Part shown: positions 42,982 to 52,184 of the stretch, one piece after another
How positions within the stretch are numbered: position 1 is the stretch's first letter
Layout: the number at the start of each line of letters is the position of its first letter
Assembly (NCBI GenBank): GCA_038521345.1
Contig: JBCBKU010000007.1
Coordinates: forward strand, 56,808 to 120,807
Length of the DNA stretch: 64,000 bases
From: JBCBKU01 sp038521345
Lineage (GTDB): Bacteria; Pseudomonadota; Alphaproteobacteria; Rhodobacterales; Rhodobacteraceae
Direction of reading: 5' to 3'
The notes under the pieces: model-generated
The model's input: only the letters and a program-made list of their open reading frames with translations
Databases searched by the model: none
What the model was told of the DNA's origin: nothing
Translations under genes and position numbers: made by a program

Positions 42982-43805
42982 TTCATGCCCCCTCCGATGA
43001 AGCCCTGCAGCACGTATCGCTGACAGACCATGTAGATGACGACGAGCGGCGCGATGGAGATGACCGAGCCCGCCATCAACTGGTGCCACGCCGCCTCGTA
43101 TTGGCTGAAAAAGCTCAGAAGACCGAGTGGAACCGTAAAAAGCTCTTCAGAGTTCAGAAAGATCAGCGGCCGAAGAAGTTCATCCCAGTTGTTGATGAAG
43201 CCCACCACGAAAATCGCGATAAGCGCCGGCTGGGCCAACGGAAGATAGACCTCGAAGAAGATCCTGAACGGGTTGGCGCCGTCCATGATGGCGGCCTCGG
43301 CGTATTCGTCGGGCAAGGCGCCGAAATACTCCCGCAACATGAACGTTCCGAAGGCGCCCACAAGGAAGGATGGGACGATGAGCGGCAACCACGTGTCGAT
43401 CCAGCCCAAACCACGCATCAAAAGGAATTCGGGAATGATTGTCGCCTCGGCCGGGACGAAGGCCGTCGCGAGAACGACGGCGAACAGGATGTTCTTGCCC
43501 GGAAGTTCCATCTTCGCGAACGCGTATCCGGCCAACGAGCAGGTCATCACCTGTCCCAACGCGGCAAGGCCCGAGACGATCATCGAATTTCGGAAGTAGA
43601 CGAAGAATTCGCGCTGGGTCCACACCTCAGCATAGTTGCGGAACGGATCGTCGGTATAGGCGAGCGTGGGACGAAATTCGGGCGGTATTCGGAAGAGATC
43701 GCGCTGTTCCTTGAAACTGGTGAGGAGCATCCAGAAAAACGGCATCAGCGCGATCGCCGCATAAACCAACAGTGCCGCATAAAGCAGGACGAGCGTCCTA
43801 TTCAT
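42978..43805 (-). CDS. Sugar-type ABC transporter permease 2
   Basis: 275 residues from ATG 43805. Six membrane segments and the EAA loop EAAIMDGANPFR...YLPLAQPAL (about 175-200). MalG/UgpE type. It overlaps the upstream permease gene by 8 bases and the NAGPA gene by 4. Confidence 0.93.
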   Translation of the reverse strand: MNRTLVLLYAALLVYAAIALMPFFWMLLTSFKEQRDLFRIPPEFRPTLAYTDDPFRNYAEVWTQREFFVYFRNSMIVSGLAALGQVMTCSLAGYAFAKMELPGKNILFAVVLATAFVPAEATIIPEFLLMRGLGWIDTWLPLIVPSFLVGAFGTFMLREYFGALPDEYAEAAIMDGANPFRIFFEVYLPLAQPALIAIFVVGFINNWDELLRPLIFLNSEELFTVPLGLLSFFSQYEAAWHQLMAGSVISIAPLVVIYMVCQRYVLQGFIGGGMK

Positions 43806-44679
43806 GGACCCACCTCCGGCGCAACCAGAACTGAACAAGGGTCAGGAAACCCAGAATCACGCACAGGACGTAAGACAATGCGGCCGCGAGCCCCATGTCG
43901 AAATCCACAAAGGCGCGCTGATAAATGGCGAAGGCCAGTGTGGTGGTGGCCCCGTTCGGGCCACCCTCGGTCAGCGAATAGGTGATTTCAAAGGTCTGCG
44001 TCGACCGGATCATCGCGATGATCAGGACGAAAAAGAGCGAGCGTGAGAGCAGCGGAACCGTGATATCGATGAACCGGCGCCAGCGCGTGGCGCCGTCCAC
44101 ACGGGCGGCCTCGTAATACTCGTTGTTGATGGTCTGCAGGCCGGCCAGCAGCAGCAACATGTAGAACCCGGCATCCTTCCAGATCGACACGATCGCCACA
44201 GCCGGAAGGGCATAGGCCGGATCCGCTAGCCAAGCAGGGTTCTGTTCGATCCCGATATAGTCGAGCGCATTGTTCAGAAGGCCAAAACGCGTGGAGAAGA
44301 TCCAGCGCCAGACCAGCACAACGGCGACAGTCGACGTGATGTAGGGAAGGAAAAACGCGCCGCGAAAGAAGGCCGCGCCTCGCAAACCGGAGTTCAGGAT
44401 AACGGCGAGTGCTAGTGCAAGGAGCACTGCCCCCGGCACATACATCAGCATGAACAGGAACGTCACGCGCAGGATCTGCAGCGTCGTGACCGACTGGAAA
44501 ATATAAATGTAGTTGTCGAGACCCGCGAACGTCGCGGTGTCAAAGATCTGCCAGTCCATGAAGGACAGGGCAAAACTCCAGAAGATCGGAATAAGCCGGA
44601 AGACCAACAGGCCGATGATCGTCGGCAAGAGGAATGCCAGCGGCCAGAGGTGCTTCTTCTGATAGTGCCGGAATATCAT
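43798..44679 (-). CDS. Sugar-type ABC transporter permease 1
   Basis: 293 residues, six membrane segments and the EAA loop EAARVDGATRWRR...TVPLLSRSL (about 195-220). MalF/UgpA type. It follows the binding-protein gene after a strong hairpin. The region just upstream of the ATG is a poor match to a ribosome site. Confidence 0.93.
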   Translation of the reverse strand: MIFRHYQKKHLWPLAFLLPTIIGLLVFRLIPIFWSFALSFMDWQIFDTATFAGLDNYIYIFQSVTTLQILRVTFLFMLMYVPGAVLLALALAVILNSGLRGAAFFRGAFFLPYITSTVAVVLVWRWIFSTRFGLLNNALDYIGIEQNPAWLADPAYALPAVAIVSIWKDAGFYMLLLLAGLQTINNEYYEAARVDGATRWRRFIDITVPLLSRSLFFVLIIAMIRSTQTFEITYSLTEGGPNGATTTLAFAIYQRAFVDFDMGLAAALSYVLCVILGFLTLVQFWLRRRWVHE

Positions 44680-44688
44680 GGAGAGGTG

Positions 44689-44712
44689 TGTCCGGCTCCG
44701 AAGAGCCGGACA
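44689..44712 (-). repeat. Strong hairpin between binding-protein and permease genes
   Basis: TGTCCGGCTC and GAGCCGGACA form a perfect 10-bp stem with a four-base loop, between the binding-protein stop (44725) and the permease start (44679). It parallels the hairpins at 16609-16632 and 47279-47302 and probably lets the binding protein be made in excess. Confidence 0.6.
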
Positions 44713-44724
44713 AGGGACAGGCCC

Positions 44725-45972
44725 CTAGCGTGCAAGTACTTCGTTGCCGTAAGCGGTGAAGGCGGCGATGGCATCGTCCAGCGACTTGCGGCCGTTGAAG
44801 ACCTCGTCGAGTTCGCCGTTGAGCCCGGCCTGACCTTCGGCGCCGTAGCCGCGCCAGGTCGACCAGTTCTCGGAGAAACCGGAATAGACCGTTTGCGCTC
44901 CGATCTCGAGGATCAGTTCCTTGTTGGCCGGCTGGCTGCCGCGCTCAAGCCACTCGTCGCTTTCAGCAATCGCGCGGTAGGCCGGGACCTTGCCGCCGGG
45001 GAAGTCGGCTGCCGAACGCTCGCCGCCCACAAGCGTCTGGATGAAGTCCCAAGCGAGGTCCTTGTTCTCGCTGGTTTCCGAAACCGAGAGCATGTCAGCC
45101 CAAGCATAAGCAGCGGCCGTATCGGCGGTGGCGTCAGGGCCCATTGGCACCTGCGCGATCCCCCAGTTCATCGAAGGATCGGCGACGTTGCGCACGTTGT
45201 CGATGTTCCACGACCCATCGACCCACATGGCGGCCATGCCCAGCGGGAACACGTCCTGCTGGCGAATGCCTTCCATTTCCTGGGGCTGCGGCGCAACATT
45301 GTCCACGGCGATCAGGTCGCTGAGGAACTGAAGCGTGTTCACGGCTGCAGCATTCAGTTCGATGCCCGACTTGTCGTCGGTCAGGTACCGGCCGCCGTTG
45401 CGGTAGACCCATGTGTCGACGTGAGCGTAACGACCATAGACCCAGTAGCCGAAGACATCCTCGGTGGTTAGCGCCTTGGCCGCGGCCCGGAACTCGTCCC
45501 AGGTCATATCGGCATCGGGATAGTCGAGGCCGGCGGCGTCGAACATGTCCTTGTTATAGTAAAGAACAGGGGCGACCCAGTTCTGGGGGAACGCGACCAT
45601 GGTGCCGTTCACCATGCCAGGTGTCAGCGACCCCTCGAAGTAGGCGCCGAGATCCGTTCCCTCCGCAAGCGGGGCCAGATCGGCGAGGTTGCCGGCCAGT
45701 CCCCAGCTGTCGACAAAGCCGGACGACATCATGAAGACGTCGGGCAGATCGCCCGCGGCAGCCAGCGCCGACAGTTTCGGCCAGTAATCGCTGGGTGGCA
45801 TGGCCTGCACTTCCACGGTCACGCCGGGATTGGCCGCTTCGAATTCCGCGATCACCGGCATTTCGAGTTCGAGCTGATCCGGGCTCCACGACATGTAGGA
45901 GATTGTTGTTTCGGCGGTGGCGATCGACGCGGAAAGCGCGAGGATCGAGATCGAGGTCAGGGACACTTTCAT
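44725..45972 (-). CDS. ABC transporter extracellular solute-binding protein
   Basis: 415 residues from ATG 45972 (GGAG upstream). A signal peptide (cleavage after ATA, mature ETTISYMSW) precedes a MalE-like family 1 fold with an aromatic-rich binding cleft (SYMSWSPDQLELE, WVAPVLYYNKD, AAMWVDGSWNID). It faces the iol operon convergently. Uptake of inositol or an inositol-containing phosphodiester is an attractive guess given its neighbours, but the substrate is not shown by the sequence. Confidence 0.92.
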   Translation of the reverse strand: MKVSLTSISILALSASIATAETTISYMSWSPDQLELEMPVIAEFEAANPGVTVEVQAMPPSDYWPKLSALAAAGDLPDVFMMSSGFVDSWGLAGNLADLAPLAEGTDLGAYFEGSLTPGMVNGTMVAFPQNWVAPVLYYNKDMFDAAGLDYPDADMTWDEFRAAAKALTTEDVFGYWVYGRYAHVDTWVYRNGGRYLTDDKSGIELNAAAVNTLQFLSDLIAVDNVAPQPQEMEGIRQQDVFPLGMAAMWVDGSWNIDNVRNVADPSMNWGIAQVPMGPDATADTAAAYAWADMLSVSETSENKDLAWDFIQTLVGGERSAADFPGGKVPAYRAIAESDEWLERGSQPANKELILEIGAQTVYSGFSENWSTWRGYGAEGQAGLNGELDEVFNGRKSLDDAIAAFTAYGNEVLAR

Positions 45973-46284
45973 TGCAGGCTCCGTTTGGCATAGAACAGCG
46001 TCCCTGCAAAAACAGGTTCTGACGACGATTAGGTGACAGGGCGGCAAGCCGGTCCTTGTGGCGCCGTCCAGAATCAGTCCGGGATCGGCAGGCCCATCGC
46101 GAGGCACGCGCCCTGCCAAACCTTCCGCGGACCGCCGCACCGAGCCATCTAAAGCGGCTTCTCAGTGTGTTCACCAAACTTTGACCGAGATTGATGGGTG
46201 GAACGAACGCCAGTGTGCAACGAACGCGGGAGACACGCGGGGGGCTCGTGCAACGAGTTCGCGCCGCGGAACGAAGGAGTGGAA
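45973..46284. other. Divergent intergenic region (312 bp) with direct repeats
   Basis: This gap separates the leftward ABC operon from the rightward TRAP operon. It contains two direct copies of GTGCAACGA (46215-46223 and 46248-46256, 33 bases apart) and two of AACGAACGC (46202-46210 and 46219-46227), all close upstream of the TRAP binding-protein gene. No protein-coding gene or known riboswitch was recognised. Promoter elements for both operons must lie here, but I could not fix them. Confidence 0.4.
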
Positions 46285-47265
46285 ATGTTCAGACCTTTAA
46301 ACATCACAGTGGCCTCGATCACCCTTGCCGCGGCCATGGCGACCGCCGGCCTTGCCCAGGATCGCGACGGCTGGCCCGGAAGCTTCAGTGTCGGGACCGC
46401 CAGCCAGGGCGGAACGTATTTCGTCTACGGCTCGGGCTGGGCGAACCTCGTTTCTGAAAGCCTTGGGATCCCGGGCGGCGGTGAGGTCACTGGCGGCCCC
46501 GTTCAGAATGCTTCGCTCGTGCAGACCGGCGATATCGAGATGGCGATGGTCACTCTGGGCCCGGCGTTTGACGCGCTGAACGGCAACAGCACGCTCGCCC
46601 CCGGCATCAAGCACGACAAGCTTCGCGCCATCTTCCCGATGTACCAGACAGCCTTTCATCAGGTGACGCTTGCGGGTTCGGGCATCGACAGCATTGAGAG
46701 CATTCCCGACGGAACACGGATTGGCGTGGGTCCTGCGGGCGGGACGCCGGGAACCTACTGGCCGCGCTTCTTCGAAACGCTCGGCAAGGACGTCACGGTT
46801 TCAAATGGCGGAGCCTCGGACCTGGCGGGCCAGTTGCAGGACGGGCTCATCGACGTCTTTGCATTTGCCGCAGGTCTGCCGATCCCCGCCTTCAGTCAGG
46901 TCGACGCCTCTGTCGATGTGACCTTTATCGGCTTCACCGATGAAGAGGCGCAGATGCTGGTCGAGAACCACCCGGTCAGCCTGTTCACCATTTCCGGTGA
47001 TCTCTATCCGTCGATGGATGGCGATCAGCAATCCGTGTCCATGTGGAACTTCGCGGTCGCAAGCGCCGACCTGCCGGACAGCTTTGTCTACGAGGTTGTC
47101 GCTACGGTCATGGAGAACAACCCGAGGATGCTTGAGATCCACTCTGCCGCCGCGCAGACGCTGCCCGAGAATTTTGACAAGAACACGTTCCTGCCCTGGC
47201 ACCCCGGTGCAGTGAAGTGGTTCGAGGAAAACGGCTACGACATTCCCGACGATCTTGAGGGGTGA
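46285..47265 (+). CDS. TAXI-family TRAP transporter solute-binding protein
   Basis: 326 residues from ATG 46285 (AAGGAGTGG upstream). A signal peptide (cleavage after GLAQ) is followed by the TAXI signature SVGTASQGGTYFVYGSGWANLV (about 32-53 in parts) and the two-lobed fold with FAFAAGLPIPAF (about 198). TAXI-TRAP systems take up organic acids such as 2-oxoglutarate, glutamate or aromatic acids using the sodium or proton gradient. The partner permease follows after a hairpin. Confidence 0.93.
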   Translation: MFRPLNITVASITLAAAMATAGLAQDRDGWPGSFSVGTASQGGTYFVYGSGWANLVSESLGIPGGGEVTGGPVQNASLVQTGDIEMAMVTLGPAFDALNGNSTLAPGIKHDKLRAIFPMYQTAFHQVTLAGSGIDSIESIPDGTRIGVGPAGGTPGTYWPRFFETLGKDVTVSNGGASDLAGQLQDGLIDVFAFAAGLPIPAFSQVDASVDVTFIGFTDEEAQMLVENHPVSLFTISGDLYPSMDGDQQSVSMWNFAVASADLPDSFVYEVVATVMENNPRMLEIHSAAAQTLPENFDKNTFLPWHPGAVKWFEENGYDIPDDLEG

Positions 47266-47278
47266 GTGACCCAAAGTG

Positions 47279-47302
47279 CGGCCCCGTCTTGCGGCGGGGC
47301 CG
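47279..47302 (+). repeat. Hairpin between TAXI binding-protein and TRAP permease genes
   Basis: CGGCCCCG (47279-47286) and CGGGGCCG (47295-47302) form a perfect 8-bp stem, followed by GAAAA with no T-run. It lies just before the permease ATG and supports the start at 47324 over a GTG at 47276, which would fall at the hairpin's edge. Confidence 0.55.
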
Positions 47303-47323
47303 AAAATCGGCAAGGCCGGACGG

Positions 47324-49489
47324 ATGACCTCAGCTTCAGAGCCGGTCGTGCACGGCACGGACGAGCCAGCCCCGACCTATGAACGACCGCTGGCGAGCGG
47401 CGCCCTCGGATGGGCGCTGTTTGCCGCCTGCGTCGCCTATGCCGCTTGGCATCTCTATGTGCTGAACATCGCGCCGATGGAGACGCTGCGGTTTCGGATC
47501 TCGCATGTGGCCGGGGCGCTCGCCATCGGATTCGTAATCGCCATGCCCGCCGTCGCGGTGGCCGCACGATCATCGACCGTGATGCCGCCTGCCCTTGCCT
47601 CGCGCCTTGGCCTGGCCGCACTTGCTGCTCTGGCTTGGCCGGCGTTCAACGTCCTGTATGCCACGGCCGGATACCTGACGGCTGGTATCCAACAACCGGC
47701 AGCGTGGGTCTTTGCGACCTACGGGCCGTTCCTCGGCGCCGGAACCACACTGGCGCTCGTCGCATCATGGCTCGGCCCGTCAAGCTCCGAAAGGCCGAGC
47801 CTCGCGGATTGGGCGCTCGCACTCTCCGCGCTGGTTGTGGCAGGCTTTCTGCTCTTCAGCCTCGACAACCTGTCAATGCGCCTGCGCGCCGGGACCGGCT
47901 TTGCCGATCCCGTGAATGCCTGGGCCGCAGCGGTGGGTGTGATGCTGATCCTCGAGTTGACGCGCCGCGTTGCGGGACTGGCCCTTGTCGTCATTTCGGC
48001 CATCTTCGTAGTTTACGCCTTTGCCGGCCCGTTCCTGCCGGGCATTCTCGAACACCGCGGCTATGACGCGGTTCGGTTCTTCACCTATGTATATACAGAC
48101 AACGGCATCCTTGGCCCCACGACAGCAGTCAGTTCCACCTACATCATCCTGTTCATCACGTTCGCAGCGTTCCTGCAGGCCTCGAAGGTCGGCGACTATT
48201 TCGTGAACCTCGCCTTTGCGGTCGCCGGACGCGCACGAGGCGGTCCCGCCAAGGTCTCGATCTTCGCGAGCGGCCTGATGGGCATGATCAACGGCACCTC
48301 CGCGGGCAATGTCGTGGCCACCGGATCCTTGACCATCCCGATGATGAAACGTGTCGGGTATCGTCGCGACACGGCCGGCGCGATCGAGGCCGCCGCATCG
48401 ACCGGCGGCCAGATCATGCCACCGATCATGGGCGCGGGCGCCTTCATCATGGCCGAGATCACGGGCATCCCCTACACCGAGATCGCCGCGGCAGCTTTGA
48501 TCCCGGCGCTTCTTTATTTCGTGTCCGTATACTTCATGGTCGATTTCGAGGCCGCCAAACTTGGGATGCGCGGGATGCGTGGCGAAGAAGTGCCGCGGCT
48601 CGGGCCACTGGCGCGGCAGGCCTTCCTGTTCATCCCGATTGTCATCCTGATCACCGCTCTTTTTACCGGTTACTCGGTTATCCGGGCCGGAACCTATGCC
48701 ATCGCGGCCTCAGCCGCCGTCAGCTGGCTGACACCGTTCCGGATGGGCCCGGTCTCGATCCTTCGCGCGCTCAATCTGGCGACGCGCATGTCGATCCAGA
48801 TTATCGCGGTCTGCGCCTGTGCCGGCATCATCGTCGGCGTTATTTCCCTGACGGGCATCGGTGCGCGCTTTTCAAGCCTGCTTTTGGGTCTTGCCGGGGT
48901 AAGCCAGCTCGCCGCCCTTCTTTTTGCGATGCTGATCTCGATCCTACTGGGCATGGGCATGCCGACGACGGCGGCCTACGCTGTTGCTGCCTCGGTCGTC
49001 GCTCCGGGGCTGATCCAACTTGGCATTGCGCCACTCGTTGCGCATTTCTTCGTCTTCTACTTCGCGGTCGTCTCGGCGATCACGCCGCCGGTTGCGCTGG
49101 CGTCCTACGCGGCGGCCGGAATCTCGGGCGCCAACGCCATGCGCACCTCGGTCGCCTCCTTCAAGGTCGGCATCACGGCCTTCATCGTGCCGTTCATGTT
49201 CTTCTACAACAGCGCTCTGCTTATGGATGGTGCATGGCCCGAACTCTTACGGGCGGGCACCACGGCGACAATCGGGGTCTTCCTGCTATCCGCGGGCGCA
49301 CAGGGTTGGTTCATGGGCGCGCGGGCGGGCCTGGCCTCGAGCCTTCTGCTTGTCATGGCCGCCTTGTTGATGATCGAGGGGGCCTGGCTCACCGACATCG
49401 CCGGGCTCGTGCTCGCGGCGATCGCCTACGGGTTGCGCCCGGTGCTGCGGCGCCAAACCGGACAGCTTCAAAGCGGCGCCGAGCCATGA
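47324..49489 (+). CDS. TRAP transporter fused permease (DctQM)
   Basis: 721 residues from ATG 47324. About 16-20 hydrophobic segments: an N-terminal part equivalent to the small DctQ subunit and a long DctM part with the family segments NGTSAGNVVATGSLTIP, STGGQIMPPIMGAGAF and LGMGMPTTAAYAVAAS. TAXI-type systems normally have such fused permeases. It forms the membrane domain for the TAXI binding protein. Confidence 0.94.
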   Translation: MTSASEPVVHGTDEPAPTYERPLASGALGWALFAACVAYAAWHLYVLNIAPMETLRFRISHVAGALAIGFVIAMPAVAVAARSSTVMPPALASRLGLAALAALAWPAFNVLYATAGYLTAGIQQPAAWVFATYGPFLGAGTTLALVASWLGPSSSERPSLADWALALSALVVAGFLLFSLDNLSMRLRAGTGFADPVNAWAAAVGVMLILELTRRVAGLALVVISAIFVVYAFAGPFLPGILEHRGYDAVRFFTYVYTDNGILGPTTAVSSTYIILFITFAAFLQASKVGDYFVNLAFAVAGRARGGPAKVSIFASGLMGMINGTSAGNVVATGSLTIPMMKRVGYRRDTAGAIEAAASTGGQIMPPIMGAGAFIMAEITGIPYTEIAAAALIPALLYFVSVYFMVDFEAAKLGMRGMRGEEVPRLGPLARQAFLFIPIVILITALFTGYSVIRAGTYAIAASAAVSWLTPFRMGPVSILRALNLATRMSIQIIAVCACAGIIVGVISLTGIGARFSSLLLGLAGVSQLAALLFAMLISILLGMGMPTTAAYAVAASVVAPGLIQLGIAPLVAHFFVFYFAVVSAITPPVALASYAAAGISGANAMRTSVASFKVGITAFIVPFMFFYNSALLMDGAWPELLRAGTTATIGVFLLSAGAQGWFMGARAGLASSLLLVMAALLMIEGAWLTDIAGLVLAAIAYGLRPVLRRQTGQLQSGAEP

Positions 49490-49550
49490 CAGGCCAAAAC
49501 GTCCCCGCACGGACCACCTGTTGCCTCGGCATCCAGAACTGGGCGCCACG

Positions 49551-50759
49551 ATGAGCCGCGGCCCACTCGACGATCTGGTCATTCTGGATCTCAGCCGCAT
49601 CTTGGCCGGACCGACTTGCACGCAGCTTCTTGGGGATCTCGGCGCGACCGTGATCAAGGTCGAGAACCCGGCGACCGGCGGCGACGACACGCGGAGCTGG
49701 GGGCCGCCCTTTGCCGCAGACACCGACGGCCGGCCCACGGACCTGTCGGCCTATTTCATGTCGAGCAACCGCAACAAATACTCGGTCGCGCTGGATATCG
49801 CATCGCCCGAAGGCCAGAGGACCGTTCGCAAGATCGCGGCGAGGGCGGACGTGCTGATCGAGAACTTCAAGCCAGGCGGCCTCAAACGCTATGGTCTTGA
49901 CTACGAAAGCCTGTCCAAGGAATTCCCTGCGCTCGTCTATTGTGCGATCTCGGGGTTCGGACAAACGGGTCCGATGAGGGATCGGCCGGGTTATGACCTG
50001 ATGGCGCAGGGCTGGGGTGGGCTCATGTCGCTGACCGGCCCCGTCGATGGCGAACCCATGAAAGTCGGGGTCGGGATTGCCGATGTCATGTGCGGAATGT
50101 ACGCGACGACGGGTATCCTCGCCGCCCTCCGGCATCGCGACGCGACGGGGCGGGGCCAGTTTATCGATCTGGCGCTGGTCGACGCTCAGGTCAGCTGGTT
50201 GATCAACGAAGGGGTCGCGCACCTGACCACGGACGCCGATCGCCCCCGGCGCGGCAACGCACATCCCTCGATCGTCCCCTATCAGGTGTTTGCCGCACGA
50301 GATGGCTGGGTCATCGTCGCCGTTGGCAACGATGCGCAATACCGGCGGTTCTGTGAATTCCTGGGGCGGCCCGACCTCGCAGAGGATCCCCGATACGCAA
50401 CGAATCCGGCCCGGCTCGAACACCGTGAAACGCTGGTGCCCATCATCGCGGATCTGCTGTCGGGTCTGGATGGGGAGGCGATCATCGCGGGACTCGAGGC
50501 CCGCAAGGTGCCTTGTGGCCCGGTCCAGACGCTGGGCGAGGTGTTCACGTCCGAACAGGTAAGCGCCCGTGGCATGCGGATCACCATGGGACGCGAGGGC
50601 GTCGAACGCGGTGAGGTCGATCTGATCGGAAATCCACTCAAGTTGTCGAACACACCGGTCACCTACCGCCGTCCGCCGCCAAAGTTCGGTGAGGATACAG
50701 ACCGTGTGCTCAAATGGCTGGCCAGTGACGGGAAGGGCCGGTTGGATGACGCGGACTAA
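49551..50759 (+). CDS. CaiB/BaiF (family III) CoA-transferase
   Basis: 402 residues from ATG 49551; a TTG at 49521 is a less likely alternative. Family III features: LSRILAGPTCTQLLGDLGATVIKVE, YFMSSNRNK, LIENFKPGGLKRYG, and the catalytic Asp in RPGYDLMAQGWGGLMS (about 145). These enzymes move CoA between carboxylic acids. Beside a TRAP importer it suggests that the imported acid is activated to a CoA thioester, although the rest of such a pathway is not in the window. Confidence 0.92.
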   Translation: MSRGPLDDLVILDLSRILAGPTCTQLLGDLGATVIKVENPATGGDDTRSWGPPFAADTDGRPTDLSAYFMSSNRNKYSVALDIASPEGQRTVRKIAARADVLIENFKPGGLKRYGLDYESLSKEFPALVYCAISGFGQTGPMRDRPGYDLMAQGWGGLMSLTGPVDGEPMKVGVGIADVMCGMYATTGILAALRHRDATGRGQFIDLALVDAQVSWLINEGVAHLTTDADRPRRGNAHPSIVPYQVFAARDGWVIVAVGNDAQYRRFCEFLGRPDLAEDPRYATNPARLEHRETLVPIIADLLSGLDGEAIIAGLEARKVPCGPVQTLGEVFTSEQVSARGMRITMGREGVERGEVDLIGNPLKLSNTPVTYRRPPPKFGEDTDRVLKWLASDGKGRLDDAD

Positions 50760-50954
50760 TCACCCCTGCCCGCCCCGGGAAACGGTCGTGCACGGATGCC
50801 GGAAAATCGGCGTGTCGGTGGGATGAATGCCCACAAGGCGCGCACAGTCCGCCCCTCGGACAATCACTTATGCGTCAGGCAGTTGGGGCCGCATTTACTT
50901 GCGGATCGCACGAGCTATCGATGTTTTCCGACACCATGACCGGGGGTGTACCAG

Positions 50955-52181
50955 ATGACGATCGCGGCCACGACGCGCGACCTCGACCCGCCCGTCAGGG
51001 CGGCGCGGCCGGAGGCATCCGCTGCCGCTGCGTCGGTCCGTGATCCGCGGCTGGATTTCTTCCGCGGCCTGGCGATGTTTATCATCCTCATAGCCCATGT
51101 TCCGGGAAACTGGCTGACCCTTTGGATCCCGGCGCGGTTCGGCTTTTCGGATGCCACCGAGATCTTCGTCTTCTGCTCGGGGATGGCGTCTGCAATCGCC
51201 TTCGGACGCACGTTCGAGCGGGCTGGATGGCGCCTGGGAACCGCTCGGGTCGGCTTCCGCGTCTGGCAGGTTTACTGGGCGCATATCGGGCTCTTCTTCG
51301 CCATCGCCGCCGCCATGGCAGCCTTGAATGCGACCGAATTGTTTGCCCGCGATTACGTCGGTCAGCTGAACCTGTATCCGTTCTTCAACAACACCGAACG
51401 GGACCTGCCCCGGCTTCTGATGTTGATCTACGTGCCGAACTACTTCGACATCCTGCCGATGTATCTCGTGATCCTCGCGATGATGCCGGTCGTGGTCGCT
51501 CTTGCCTCGGTCAACCGCTATCTGGCCTTTGCGGCAGTGATCCTCGTCTGGATCATGGCCCAGGCCGATATTCTGGCCCTTCCAGCCGAAGCGTGGTCGG
51601 ACCGGGAATGGTTTTTCAACCCGTTCGGCTGGCAACTGATCTTTTTCACCGGGTTTGCCTTCATGATCGGCTGGCTGCCGCCGCCGCCCGTGAACCGGCA
51701 GTTGGTGATCGCTGCCGCGCTTGTTGTGCTCATCATTGTGCCAGTCGCGTATTTCCGGATCTATCGCGAGGTCGAAGTCCTGAGCGAACTGCGAAGCGCG
51801 ATCGCGTTCTGGCGGGCCAAGACCGACTTCGGCCTCTTGCGCTATGTGCATTTTCTGGCGCTGGCATACCTTGCCTGGGTAGCGGTCGGACCGCAGGGGT
51901 CCCGGCTCGTATCGCGGGGGACGGGCGTTGCGGCATCAGTCTGGCGCGGCTTGCTCGGTATCATCCTCAAGGTCGGGCAACAATCGCTGGCCGTTTTCGT
52001 GACGTCGATGTTCCTTGCGCGTTTGCTTGGGGTGGCGCTCGACGTTCTGGGGCGCAACCACTTCTCCATGGCGGTGGTCAACCTGACCGGCATGGCCATC
52101 CTTGTCGGCGTGGCCTACGGCGTCGCGTGGTTCAAGGGTCAGCCCTGGCGGCACCGCCGGGCCGCGGACGCGGGGGGCTGA
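50955..52181 (+). CDS. opgC: OpgC-type membrane protein (periplasmic glucan succinylation)
   Basis: 408 residues from ATG 50955 (GGGGG upstream). About ten membrane segments and the OpgC start pattern DPRLDFFRGLAMFIILIAH, DATEIFVFCSG and YVPNYFDILPMYLVILAM. OpgC transfers succinyl groups to osmoregulated periplasmic glucans in Rhodobacter. Adjacent opgG- and opgH-type genes, one starting 3 bases after this stop, support the assignment. Confidence 0.9.
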   Translation: MTIAATTRDLDPPVRAARPEASAAAASVRDPRLDFFRGLAMFIILIAHVPGNWLTLWIPARFGFSDATEIFVFCSGMASAIAFGRTFERAGWRLGTARVGFRVWQVYWAHIGLFFAIAAAMAALNATELFARDYVGQLNLYPFFNNTERDLPRLLMLIYVPNYFDILPMYLVILAMMPVVVALASVNRYLAFAAVILVWIMAQADILALPAEAWSDREWFFNPFGWQLIFFTGFAFMIGWLPPPPVNRQLVIAAALVVLIIVPVAYFRIYREVEVLSELRSAIAFWRAKTDFGLLRYVHFLALAYLAWVAVGPQGSRLVSRGTGVAASVWRGLLGIILKVGQQSLAVFVTSMFLARLLGVALDVLGRNHFSMAVVNLTGMAILVGVAYGVAWFKGQPWRHRRAADAGG

Positions 52182-52184
52182 ACG

